A DNA stretch of 64,000 bases from Myxococcales bacterium (GTDB lineage: Bacteria; Myxococcota_A; Polyangia; Polyangiales; Ga0077539). The translations under genes and the position numbers were made by a program. Position 1 is the first letter of the stretch; every line of letters begins with the position of its first letter. The DNA is taken from NCBI GenBank assembly GCA_016793325.1, contig JAEUKI010000060.1, positions 1 to 64,000 of the forward strand. The letters run 5' to 3'. Of the stretch, positions 34,029 through 42,708 are shown piece by piece. The notes under the pieces were generated by a model that was not told where the DNA came from, did no database searches, and worked only from the letters and a program-made list of their open reading frames with translations.

Positions 34029-35510
34029 CTATCGACGACCGAGCAGCAAGTGCAGCCGCGCCTCGCTCACCACGACGGCGTCTTGTCGACCGTCGCGATT
34101 GGCGTCGAGCACGACCACGCGCGAGAGGATGTCCGGCTGCGCGGGGCTCGGATCGGTCCACGTCCATTCTGGGTCGAAGAACGGCGTGTCGACGTAGAAC
34201 AAGTCGCAGCGCACGCTGAACGGCCGCGTGTTGTCCGCGTCGCGCGAGCAGAGGAGCGCCTCGGGACGCGCGTCGCCCATCGCGTCGATCGGCGCGGCAA
34301 ACGCTTGCGCTCCGCGGCGGATCGCGGGGTTCGCGACCTCGGTGTAGTACCGAAAGCGCCCGCCCTCGGCGCGCAGCCAACGGAGCGCAGAGTCGCCTCC
34401 CGCGCCGCCGTTGCAGCGCGGGGACGTTGCGGTGAGCAGGTCGAGCGCGCCGTCGCCGTCGAGGTCTGCGAACGCGCCGTTCGACGGTTGACCGAGGACG
34501 CCCACTTCGGCGGGCGGCGCGGGCCATGTGTTGTCGAAGCGAAAGAGACCGCCTCGGTTGCAGCCGACTTCGACGTAGAGCTCGTCGTCGGGGTCCGCGT
34601 CGATCGACGCGACCAACAGCGTCTGCGTGTCGAGCGCGTCGAACGTGTGATCGACGACCTGCCGCGGACAGCGACGCTCGCCCGTGCAGCTCGCGGAGGG
34701 GCTGAACTCCCACCCGCGGACGAAGGCGTCTGCGTACGTGGGCGTGAAGGTCACGCTCCCTCCGACGACGAGCTCGCGCTCTCCGTCGCGATCGAGGTCG
34801 AGCGACGCGATCGCGACGCCGATGCCGCGAAGGTTGCGCGACTCTGCGATTTGCCACGCCATCGGCGAGCGCAACACGAACGGCGAAGCCGTGTTCGCCG
34901 GCGGATCGATGTGCCCAACGACGACCGCCGTGCGCCCAGCTCCGAGGTGCACGCCGTGTCGCTCGTTGACCGCGAGCGCGAGCTCGGGCTCTCCGTCCGC
35001 GTCGAAGTCGTCGATGACGCACCCTCGCGCGAGCTCTGGGACGCGAATGCTCGCGCGAACGCAGAGCGTCGCGGGGTCGAGCACGTCGGCGCGGTCGTCG
35101 GGTCGAAGCACGATGAGCTCGTTCGTCGAGTCTCCATCGAGGTCGCCGACGCACACGCCGCGGCCGTTGGGGTGCACGGTCACGGGGCGTTCGATCGTGA
35201 TGGCGTGATGAAACGGCGCGCGCGGATCTGCGTCGGGGCGCAGCGTCGAGGGCGTAGAACACGCGGGAAACACGAACCGCCGCGCGGCGGCGTCCGTCGC
35301 GCTGTCCGTCGTCACGTCCGCCGTGGGCACGTCGTGCGCGCCTGTGTCGAGCACGCCGCGATCATCGAGGCGGTCTTCGGGAACGTCGGTGATGGCGTCG
35401 AGCGGCGTGACGTCCGTCGCGCTGTCCGCGAGCGTGGGCTCGGGGAGGCGCCACTGACACGCGCCGAGCGCCGCGCACGCGAGGGCGCCGAACACGAGCG
35501 TGGCCCTCAC
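34029..35510 (-). CDS. FG-GAP-repeat lipoprotein
   Basis: This 493-residue protein has a lipoprotein signal (LVFGALACAALGAC), an Asp/Thr-rich linker, and repeated calcium-type motifs: VGDLDGDSTNELIVL, DFDADGEPELALAV, SLDLDRDGERELVVG and DLDGDGALDLLTA. These form an integrin-like beta-propeller exposed at the cell surface. The GTG start at 35510 overlaps the TGA of the upstream FG-GAP gene (GTGA), so the two are translationally coupled. Function is probably structural or adhesive; no enzyme motif seen. Confidence 0.75.
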   Translation of the reverse strand: MRATLVFGALACAALGACQWRLPEPTLADSATDVTPLDAITDVPEDRLDDRGVLDTGAHDVPTADVTTDSATDAAARRFVFPACSTPSTLRPDADPRAPFHHAITIERPVTVHPNGRGVCVGDLDGDSTNELIVLRPDDRADVLDPATLCVRASIRVPELARGCVIDDFDADGEPELALAVNERHGVHLGAGRTAVVVGHIDPPANTASPFVLRSPMAWQIAESRNLRGIGVAIASLDLDRDGERELVVGGSVTFTPTYADAFVRGWEFSPSASCTGERRCPRQVVDHTFDALDTQTLLVASIDADPDDELYVEVGCNRGGLFRFDNTWPAPPAEVGVLGQPSNGAFADLDGDGALDLLTATSPRCNGGAGGDSALRWLRAEGGRFRYYTEVANPAIRRGAQAFAAPIDAMGDARPEALLCSRDADNTRPFSVRCDLFYVDTPFFDPEWTWTDPSPAQPDILSRVVVLDANRDGRQDAVVVSEARLHLLLGRR

Positions 35511-37066
35511 CGACGTGGCCCCCGAAGCACATCGACGTGCTCTTGACCCGCGAGGAAGATCTCTTTCGCGCCGTCGTTGTCGAGGTCGTCGACGATGAGC
35601 TCGTCGACGCCGCCGAGGATGGGCGGGGAGCTCCACGAGAAGCCGACGTCGGCGAGGGACGGAGTCGCGCCAGGGACGTACCGAAACACGCGGCACGTGC
35701 GAACTCGCGTGAGCCCTGTCGACGGAACCGAGCAGTAGACGAGCTCTGGAGCGGGCGTTGCCTCGACGTCGACGGCGGCGACGAGGTTGACGTCCCGCTG
35801 GCGATTCTGCGGCAGGGTCGAGGCCATCGTGACGAAGGTCATCGACGTCGTGTCGAACCGTCGAACCTCCAGCGTGTACGGCGTCGGGACGCCTGCGTCG
35901 AGCGCGGGCTCGTCTGTGCACATCGTGCGGCGCGCGTAGGCCATCTCGAGCCCGGGCGACGGATCGAAGTCCGCGAGCACGGCTTGCGCTGGGCGATCGG
36001 TGTTGGTGACCGACGGAGGCGAGGTCCACTGTTGCCAGACGCGAATCGAGTGGTTGTTTCCACGAAATCCGCAGCTACCGGGAACGACTACTTCGCTGTC
36101 GCCGTCGCCGTCGACGTCTCCCGACAAGATTCCCGCGTTGTCGGTGAGCACGCCCGAGGTGTCGACGTCCAAGATCGAACGCCACGCGCGCGACGCGCCC
36201 GGCGGGTCGAGCTCCCAAGCGCGAACGAATCCTGTGGGGATATTTCCTGCTGCGGCGAGCTCGGGCCGTCCGTCGCGGTCGAGGTCGGTCACAGCCACGT
36301 GCGGCGCGCCGAACGCGGCGATGTGCCGTCGTTCGTCCATGACCCACAGCGATCGCCACACGAACGCTTCGACCGAGGGATCGCCGGCGGGGCGACGAAT
36401 CACGCGACCGACGTGGATCGATCCGGTGCCGTACCAGCCGTCGTTTCCGTACACGACGAGCTCGCGGCCGTTGCTCGTGTCTCCGTCGATCTCGGCGACG
36501 AGGCAGCCGCGCGCGTACTCGGGGAGCAGCACGCGGCCGCGCACACAAAAATCAGCGCCGATCAGCGAGGACGGCTCGTTCATTCGCACGAGCACGAACT
36601 CGCGCGTCCCGTCGTTGTCGACGTCGCCCACACACCCGGTCGCGCCGTTCGACGAGCCGCCGGACTCGCGCGGGATCGCCGCGACGTGCGAGAGCAGCCC
36701 GGTCGTTCCCGTGATGCCGTAGCATCGAGGAGCGGCGTCCACGACGACGCGATCGCGCGGCGCCGAGTCGATGTAGGGCGCTGCGTCGGTCGCGGTCGCC
36801 CCGTCCATCACGTCCATCACGCCCATCGCGTCCGTCGCGTCCGTTCGCGTTGGCGCATCGAGCGCGTCCGATCCGTCGATCGCGGCGCTGTCGCGTTCGT
36901 CGGGTCGATCTGCGTCGCGCGCGAGGTCGTCGATGGCGTCGAGGGCCGCGTCGGACGCAGGCCGGTCTTCGCCCGAAGGAGGCGCGCTGCAGCCCACGAC
37001 GGCGACGACCGCGATCCATACCGCGGCGCCCACCCTGGATCGGTGCGCTCCCTGACTCTCGTTCAT
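35507..37066 (-). CDS. FG-GAP-repeat lipoprotein, coupled partner
   Basis: This 519-residue protein has a lipoprotein signal (VGAAVWIAVVAVVGC) and a long Asp/Ala-rich linker (about residues 30-105). It carries the same kind of repeats as its neighbour: VGDVDNDGTREFVLV, AVTDLDRDGRPELAAAG, GDVDGDGDSEVVVPG and VDDLDNDGAKEIFLAG. The two share layout and were probably formed by duplication. Transcribed first in the pair. Start: ATG at 37066; the extension to 37453 is a shadow of the kinase gene region and was rejected. Confidence 0.75.
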   Translation of the reverse strand: MNESQGAHRSRVGAAVWIAVVAVVGCSAPPSGEDRPASDAALDAIDDLARDADRPDERDSAAIDGSDALDAPTRTDATDAMGVMDVMDGATATDAAPYIDSAPRDRVVVDAAPRCYGITGTTGLLSHVAAIPRESGGSSNGATGCVGDVDNDGTREFVLVRMNEPSSLIGADFCVRGRVLLPEYARGCLVAEIDGDTSNGRELVVYGNDGWYGTGSIHVGRVIRRPAGDPSVEAFVWRSLWVMDERRHIAAFGAPHVAVTDLDRDGRPELAAAGNIPTGFVRAWELDPPGASRAWRSILDVDTSGVLTDNAGILSGDVDGDGDSEVVVPGSCGFRGNNHSIRVWQQWTSPPSVTNTDRPAQAVLADFDPSPGLEMAYARRTMCTDEPALDAGVPTPYTLEVRRFDTTSMTFVTMASTLPQNRQRDVNLVAAVDVEATPAPELVYCSVPSTGLTRVRTCRVFRYVPGATPSLADVGFSWSSPPILGGVDELIVDDLDNDGAKEIFLAGQEHVDVLRGPRR

Positions 37067-37131
37067 GTCCCTCGAGATCACAGCAAGTGTGGGGCCATCG
37101 AAGCGCCCTCTCGCAAACTCTACCGCGGAAC

Positions 37132-38493
37132 TCACTTCGCGCGCAGAACGATGAAACACGGCCCTCGCGCCTCGAGCACGAAGCGCTCGCTCGCCACGAG
37201 CGCTGTGAGCGACTCGATCACGACCGCGTCGGCCACCGCGTGGTGCCGGAGCGCGAGCGCGCGATCGACCGCCGCGCCGCGGGGCCAACGACGCTCGAGC
37301 GCTCCCGCGGAGGCCGCGACGGCCCAGCGATGGCCCGATCGACGGGCGGCGAGCAAGAGCGCGCACTGCACGGCGCGGGCGACGAACTTTGCGTCGAGCG
37401 ACGCCGCGCGCAGGCACACGAGGATCGAGCCGTCCGCGGCGGTCTCGACCCACGCGTCCGACGGGAGAATCGCAGGGTCGATCGCGAGTTTCGCGGGTGT
37501 CCCCGTGAGGTCTCCGGTGGCTGCGTCCATGCGTTCGGCGTCCGTCATGGCGACCGCAGGGTGACCGACGATCAGGGCGATCACCGAGGACGCCGCGGTC
37601 GGCTCGCGCTCGTCCTCGCGCGTCGTAATCGCGCGCAGCGCGTCTCGCACCGCCGTCGCGTCGCGCGGTCGCTCCGACGGTGAGAGCGCGATCATCGAGT
37701 CGATCAGCGCCGCGAGCGCGGGATCGACGTGCGGCGCGAGCTCGCGCAGGGGCGGTCGGTACGCCGAGAGCACCTTCGCGACGAGCTGACCGTCATCGGG
37801 CGCGGCGAACGCGCTCGAGCCCGCGGCGGCGAAGAACAACACGCACCCGAGCGAGAAGACGTCCCACGCGGGTTCGGCGGGCGCGTCCGACGCGCGAAGC
37901 TGTTCGGGCGGGAGAAATCCAAGGGTTCCGACGATGCGTTCGCCGGTGATGCGACGCGCGTCCGAGGGTTCGAGCGCGAGGCCGAGGTCGACGAGCACGA
38001 CGGACGCGAGCTCGCCGCGCGCATCGAGCCGGATGAGAATGTGCTCGGGCTTGATGTCTCGGTGAACGAAGCCCGCGGCGTGGAGGGCGGCGAGCGGATC
38101 GCACACGGCGAGGCCGAGCGCGCGGAGGCGTCGATTGCTCCACGGAGCGCGCAGGTGCGACGACAACGGCGCGCCCTCGCAGAGGGTCATCGCGACGAAG
38201 GGCGCCCCGGACGACGTCGCGCCTTCGGCGACGAGCGCGGGGAGGCCGGGGTGGCGCACGGCGCGGAGCGCTGCGATTTCGCGGTGCAAACGCGCGCGCG
38301 AGTCGTCGTCGCCCGCGTACACCTTGAGCGCCACGAGCGCGCCCGTGGCGCGATCGACCGCGCGATACACCGCGGCGGATCCACCCTCGCCCAGCGTTTC
38401 TCCGAGCTCGAACCGGTCTGCGAGCGCTCCCAAATTGCAGAGCGATGGTACGACAACGCGCACCGGGCCGCGAGAGACGAGACGCACGCGCAA
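37132..38493 (-). CDS. Ser/Thr protein kinase with degenerate cyclase-like C-terminus
   Basis: This protein of about 453 residues has a Hanks-type kinase domain: LGEGGSAAVYRA Gly loop, VALKVYAG Lys, HRDIKPEHILI catalytic loop, VDLGLAL (DLG for DFG) and LPPEQL/DVFSLGCVLF. The catalytic-loop Asn is His (KPEH), a variant seen in other bacterial kinases. Residues ~310-453 (ADGSILVCLRAASLDAKFVARAVQCALLLAARRSG) resemble the class III cyclase-homology modules of kinase-TPR proteins, without their metal-binding residues; this is tentative. Start is TTG at 38493; GTG 38463 is a plausible alternative. 25 bp downstream of a second kinase. Confidence 0.8.
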   Translation of the reverse strand: MRVRLVSRGPVRVVVPSLCNLGALADRFELGETLGEGGSAAVYRAVDRATGALVALKVYAGDDDSRARLHREIAALRAVRHPGLPALVAEGATSSGAPFVAMTLCEGAPLSSHLRAPWSNRRLRALGLAVCDPLAALHAAGFVHRDIKPEHILIRLDARGELASVVLVDLGLALEPSDARRITGERIVGTLGFLPPEQLRASDAPAEPAWDVFSLGCVLFFAAAGSSAFAAPDDGQLVAKVLSAYRPPLRELAPHVDPALAALIDSMIALSPSERPRDATAVRDALRAITTREDEREPTAASSVIALIVGHPAVAMTDAERMDAATGDLTGTPAKLAIDPAILPSDAWVETAADGSILVCLRAASLDAKFVARAVQCALLLAARRSGHRWAVAASAGALERRWPRGAAVDRALALRHHAVADAVVIESLTALVASERFVLEARGPCFIVLRAK

Positions 38494-38518
38494 ATCGGCG
38501 CGGCGATTGGCGAGGCTC

Positions 38519-40015
38519 TCAATCGACGATCGGGGCGCCGTTGATCACGGGTCGATGCGCGGAGGCTGCGTGAGGGCTCGTCGCGGGCGCGGCGCGGTCG
38601 CTCGGCGGAGCGCTCGTCGCGGTGGTCGCCGAGGAGCGTGTGGAAGAACGCCGACCAGTTGATTGTGTGGGCGTTCGCAGAGCGGGCGGGTTCGCCGCGC
38701 GCGCGGCGATCGCGGGGGGCGCTGTCGTCTCGTGTTGCGTCGGCGGCTCGGCGCTGTTCGTGGGCGAAACAACGGGCCGAGGATCGACGACGGGGGTGCT
38801 CGTCGTGCGCGGGGGCGCGACGGGTTGAACGACGGGCGGGGGCGCGCTCGGCGGCTCGGTCCGTCGCGAGATTCCAACGAAGAGCGCGACGACGACGAGC
38901 GAAGCGACGCTCGCGCTCGCGAGCGCGAGGGCCGACGGGCGACGGGATGCTTTGCGCGCGGGAAGCGCGGTCGCGTCGAGCGTGGCGCGCAGATCGCCGC
39001 CGGGCATCGTCTCGAGGACAGGCTCTGTGTGGCTGCGCGTCGGAGGCGACGGCGCGAACAACGTCGGCGCCTCGCGCGCGGGGTCCGCCTCGGGGTCCGA
39101 CGACGACGCGTTGGTCTCGGCGGTCGCGCTGAACGTCGTCGACCACTGCGCACGACCGCGCTCGGACGCATACGGGAGCAGCGCCGCAGCGAGCTCGGTG
39201 ACGGAGCCGAAGCGCTTGCCTGGCTCCGGCGCGAGCGCGCGAGCGATGATGTGGTCGAGGGAGGGCGGGAGGTTCGCGCCCCGCTCGTTGGGCGAGCGAA
39301 AGCGCCCTTCGGCGACGCGCTGCAACAAGTCGAGGAGCGTCTCGGCTTCGTAGGGCCGCGCTCCGACGACGCACTCGTACAGGATCACGCCGAGCGCGTG
39401 CTGATCGCTGCGGGCGTCGGCGCGCGCTCCGACGACTTGCTCGGGCGCCATGTAGTACGGCGTACCCACGAGCCCTCCGGTGCTGCTGAGCTTCTTCGGG
39501 TCTGCGGCGTCGGTTCCGTCGGGGTTTTCGATGCGGCAGATCCCGAAGTCGAGGACCTTGGGCGTGATCGCGCCGCCGTGGGTCTTGGCGAGGAAGATGT
39601 TCTCGGGCTTGAGGTCGCGGTGGACGAGGCCGACCGCGTGCATCGCGCTGACCGCGGCGAACACGGGCAAGAGCAGGTCGATCGCGTCGGCGACGGCCAG
39701 CGCGTGCTCGCGCGCGAGCTTGGCCGCGAGGTCCTCGCCCTCGAGGAGCTCCATCACGAGATAGAGCGTGCCCTCTTCGACGCCGACATCGGTGACGTCG
39801 ACGACGTGGGGGTGGCGAACCTTCGCCGCGGCTTGGCCTTCGCGCAGAAAGCGCTCCATCGCGCCGGGGTGCTCCGCGGCGTTGCCGTGCAGGGTCTTCA
39901 GCGCCACGCGCTTTCGGAGGTGGACGTGCTCGGCTTCGTAGACGGCTCCCATTCCGCCTTGTCCGAGGCGGCGGAGCACCTGGTACTTACCGAAGGTCTT
40001 TCCAGCCGAGAGCAT
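38519..40015 (-). CDS. Membrane-anchored Ser/Thr protein kinase
   Basis: This 498-residue kinase has a canonical active site: LGQGGMGAVYEAEH, VALKTLHG, HRDLKPENIFLA, LDFGICRI, and YYMAPEQV with DQHALGVILYE. A TM helix (SALALASASVASLVVVALFVGI) follows the kinase domain, and the rest is a Pro/Thr/Ala-rich, probably extracytoplasmic tail. The start at 40015 sits just before the Gly loop; the longer frame to 41350 runs over the divergent gene. First gene of a two-kinase transcript, divergent (204 bp) from the TPR/PEGA protein, a plausible partner. Confidence 0.9.
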   Translation of the reverse strand: MLSAGKTFGKYQVLRRLGQGGMGAVYEAEHVHLRKRVALKTLHGNAAEHPGAMERFLREGQAAAKVRHPHVVDVTDVGVEEGTLYLVMELLEGEDLAAKLAREHALAVADAIDLLLPVFAAVSAMHAVGLVHRDLKPENIFLAKTHGGAITPKVLDFGICRIENPDGTDAADPKKLSSTGGLVGTPYYMAPEQVVGARADARSDQHALGVILYECVVGARPYEAETLLDLLQRVAEGRFRSPNERGANLPPSLDHIIARALAPEPGKRFGSVTELAAALLPYASERGRAQWSTTFSATAETNASSSDPEADPAREAPTLFAPSPPTRSHTEPVLETMPGGDLRATLDATALPARKASRRPSALALASASVASLVVVALFVGISRRTEPPSAPPPVVQPVAPPRTTSTPVVDPRPVVSPTNSAEPPTQHETTAPPAIAARAANPPALRTPTQSTGRRSSTRSSATTATSAPPSDRAAPATSPHAASAHRPVINGAPIVD

Positions 40016-40219
40016 CGTTGGGCCTCTGTAGCTTTGCACAGGTTGCGCCCGGCCGGGCGGTCTCTGACGCTTCGATGAATCCCACGCTCGCCCGCTGCGC
40101 TGCGCAACCTGCGCAGTGTCCGCGACGCAGTCGGCGCAGCGCAGCAGGCGCAGCGACCGGCATTGTGCAGCGCAGACCCCCCGCGCGAGAGGTGTACGCT
40201 GTGCATGCTCGTGGCAACG

Positions 40220-41227
40220 ATGAACGTCCGCACCCTCCCCCGCGCCGCGCTCGTGTGCGCTGCGCTCGCCGCGACGACGGTGATTTCGCCGCGATTTGCG
40301 CAGGGTCAAACGACAGCAGAGACCGAAGAAGACGCCGCGATTCGCGAGGGCGTCGCGCTTCGTCGCGCGGGTCGAGACGCCGACGCGGTGGTCGTGTTCG
40401 AGCGAGCGTACGCACGGTGGCGAAGCGCTCGCGCCGCGGGACAGCTGGGGCTGTGCGAGCAGGCCCTGGGGCGCTGGGTGATCGCCGAGCGGCACGTGCG
40501 CGACGCGCTCGCGGACACGGGCGACGCGTGGGTTCAACGCAACCGCGCGACGCTCGAAGGGGCGCTGCGCGTGGCGGAGCAGCACCTCGCGACCGTTGAA
40601 ATCGTGGGCGGCGTGGAGGGGGCCGAGCTGTTCATCGACGGAGAGCGCGCTGGGGTCATCCCCGCGAATCGTTCGATCCGCGTGGTGTCGGGCTCGGCCA
40701 GGATCGAGCATCGCGTCGCCGGGAGCGCGCCGGTGGTGCGCGTCGTCGAGCTGGCGGCGGGGACGATCGAGCGGGTGTCGTTTCCGACGCAGGTCGCGTC
40801 GTCGCAAACACAACAAATCAACACACAAGGCGGATCGCAGGGCGCAGTCGCCATCGACAACCGAGATCCTCGGCCCGTGACCGTCGCTCCGACGAGGATC
40901 CACCCGCTCGTGTGGGCCGGGGCGGCCTCGCTCGGCGCGGGGCTCGCGACGACCATCGCGGGCTTCGCGGTGGGCTCGGGCATCGAGGGCGCGTACCGCC
41001 GCGAGTGCGTCGAGCGCATCGCGGACCCCTCGTGCGTCGATCGACGTGCGCGCGAGCAGGGGACGCTCGACGCGCTCAGCGTCGTGACGGGCGTCGGTTG
41101 GACGCTGATCGGCCTCGGCGCGGTGGGCGGCGGCGTGGGCGCGGCGCTCACGATCACCGGGCGCGGCGAGCGTCGCGTGAGCGTCGTTCCCATGGCGAAC
41201 GGCGTCGTGGTGACGGGGCGGTTCTGA
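40220..41227 (+). CDS. Secreted TPR/PEGA-domain protein
   Basis: This 335-residue protein has a Sec signal (MNVRTLPRAALVCAALAATTV). TPR-like repeats follow (GVALRRAGRDADAVVVFERAYARW, LCEQALGRWVIAERHVRDAL), then a PEGA-type sandwich around ELFIDGERAGVIPANRSIRV. Two hydrophobic Gly/Ala-rich helices are near the C-terminus. TPR-PEGA proteins of this design are typical of myxobacteria and often lie beside Ser/Thr kinases. It is divergent from such a kinase, which suggests common function; this is inference. Confidence 0.7.
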   Translation: MNVRTLPRAALVCAALAATTVISPRFAQGQTTAETEEDAAIREGVALRRAGRDADAVVVFERAYARWRSARAAGQLGLCEQALGRWVIAERHVRDALADTGDAWVQRNRATLEGALRVAEQHLATVEIVGGVEGAELFIDGERAGVIPANRSIRVVSGSARIEHRVAGSAPVVRVVELAAGTIERVSFPTQVASSQTQQINTQGGSQGAVAIDNRDPRPVTVAPTRIHPLVWAGAASLGAGLATTIAGFAVGSGIEGAYRRECVERIADPSCVDRRAREQGTLDALSVVTGVGWTLIGLGAVGGGVGAALTITGRGERRVSVVPMANGVVVTGRF

Positions 41228-41243
41228 GGGAGCACGACGCCGT

Positions 41244-42365
41244 GTGCGTCGCGCGAGCGTGCGATACCGTTGGGTCGTGGTCGGAGTGCGACGGGCGTTG
41301 TTGTGCGTGGTGGTTGCGGCGCAGGTGACCTTGGGGTGTCGCGAGCCCACGACCGCGGCGCGCGTGACGCGCGAGGTCCGCGATGTGATCGACGTTCAGC
41401 CAGTGATTTCAGTGGCAGATGCGTCGATGGCGGACGCCGCGGCCGCGACCGAGTCGCACGTGCGCGCAGGAGATCGCGTTGCGACGGGGTGGATCGCCGA
41501 GGCAGAGCGCGAGCCAGTGCCCGAGGCGCTGCGCCGCGCGGATGCGCTCGACCGCCGAGAGTGCGCGCCGCTTCCTTCGCCGAAGCTGCCGATCGTCGCG
41601 CCCGAGCTCGCGGCGGACGTGCTTCGCTATCGCGCGATCGCGCGTCGGACCATCGCGTGCCACAACGGCGTGTTTCGGTTTCCGCATCGGCCGAGCCGCC
41701 GTTGCGACGCGTGGTTCGGCGAGCTCGCGCGGGGCGGGCCCGCGGCGATGCACGCGCTCGGCATCGAGCTCACGCAGATGAAGGCGCGCGCCGACGAGGA
41801 CGCGCTGCCGTGCGGATCGAACTTCATCGGAACCGCAGCGCACCGCGCGGCGCTCGTGCTCGCGGGGTACGGCGACGCGCAGGCGATGCCGTATCTGCTT
41901 CGATATCTCGCGATTCAAACGCCGAGGGCGCTGTTCGCAGGCTACGACGGGTACGCCGTGCAGCTCGCGTTCGACGGGGTTCGACGGCTCGCGCGACGAG
42001 ACATCGGGCCGGTGTGGATCGACCCGCTCGAGGACCCGTCTGCGCACTGGACCGAGGTGGTGCGTCGCTGGGGACATTGGTACCTCGCGCATCGGGCGGA
42101 GCCGGTCTCGCGCTGGCAGAGCGAGGGGATCGCGACGACGCGAGCGCTGCTCGACGCGCCGTCCGTGGCGGTGCGCTACGCCGCGTACGAGACGCTGAGC
42201 GACCTCGAGTCGGAGCGAGCAGCGCTGCGCGCGGTGCGTGCGGACGCGTGCGCGGCGGACGCGCGAGGCGTCGAGGACCGCGAGGACGAGCCGGGAGACG
42301 AGGTGGCGATGAACCGCTACTTGTGCGGCGCGACGGGGTCGCCGACGAGCTCGTTCGATCCGTAG
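41244..42365 (+). CDS. Hypothetical lipoprotein
   Basis: This 373-residue protein has a GTG start, 16 bp after the TPR/PEGA stop. Its N-terminus has a lipoprotein signal ending in VTLGC; GTG 41286 would give a more normal signal length. The mature domain is Ala/Arg-rich and helical, with HEAT-like stretches (AAHRAALVLAGYGDAQAMPYL..) and several Cys. No family recognised. Co-transcribed with the TPR/PEGA gene. Confidence 0.55.
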   Translation: MRRASVRYRWVVVGVRRALLCVVVAAQVTLGCREPTTAARVTREVRDVIDVQPVISVADASMADAAAATESHVRAGDRVATGWIAEAEREPVPEALRRADALDRRECAPLPSPKLPIVAPELAADVLRYRAIARRTIACHNGVFRFPHRPSRRCDAWFGELARGGPAAMHALGIELTQMKARADEDALPCGSNFIGTAAHRAALVLAGYGDAQAMPYLLRYLAIQTPRALFAGYDGYAVQLAFDGVRRLARRDIGPVWIDPLEDPSAHWTEVVRRWGHWYLAHRAEPVSRWQSEGIATTRALLDAPSVAVRYAAYETLSDLESERAALRAVRADACAADARGVEDREDEPGDEVAMNRYLCGATGSPTSSFDP

Positions 42366-42708
42366 CGAGCCGCGGGCGAAGGGACGGAGGGCGCGGCGCG
42401 AACGAACGAGGCCCACGAATTCAACGAGGCGCGCACCAAGGGGGTAGCGGGGAATCGGCGCGGAGCGCTGGCGGGCGTCATCGCCGGTGTCGTGGGGAGC
42501 GTTGCAGCGTGTCGCGCGGGCGCGCGTTTCGCGCTGCGAGCGCGCCGCAGTGGTCGGCGGCGATGGGGGAGCGGGCGGCGGGAGCGGGAGCGGGCGCGGC
42601 GCAAACGGGCGCGATCCGTGACAGACGCCCTACGGGTACGATATAGAAATCAGCGGGCGGGGGTGCGGTGGATTGCAAACGTGAGGATCAGAGCACCGTC
42701 CCTTAGGG
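42366..42708. other. 343-bp region between convergent genes
   Basis: No gene supported. The first two thirds is G-rich and repetitive (gcgggcggcgggagcgggagc..). The last third is distinctly less GC-rich, with gtacgatatagaaatc near 42637-42652. No hairpin with a U-tract seen. It could hold a decayed gene. Confidence 0.4.
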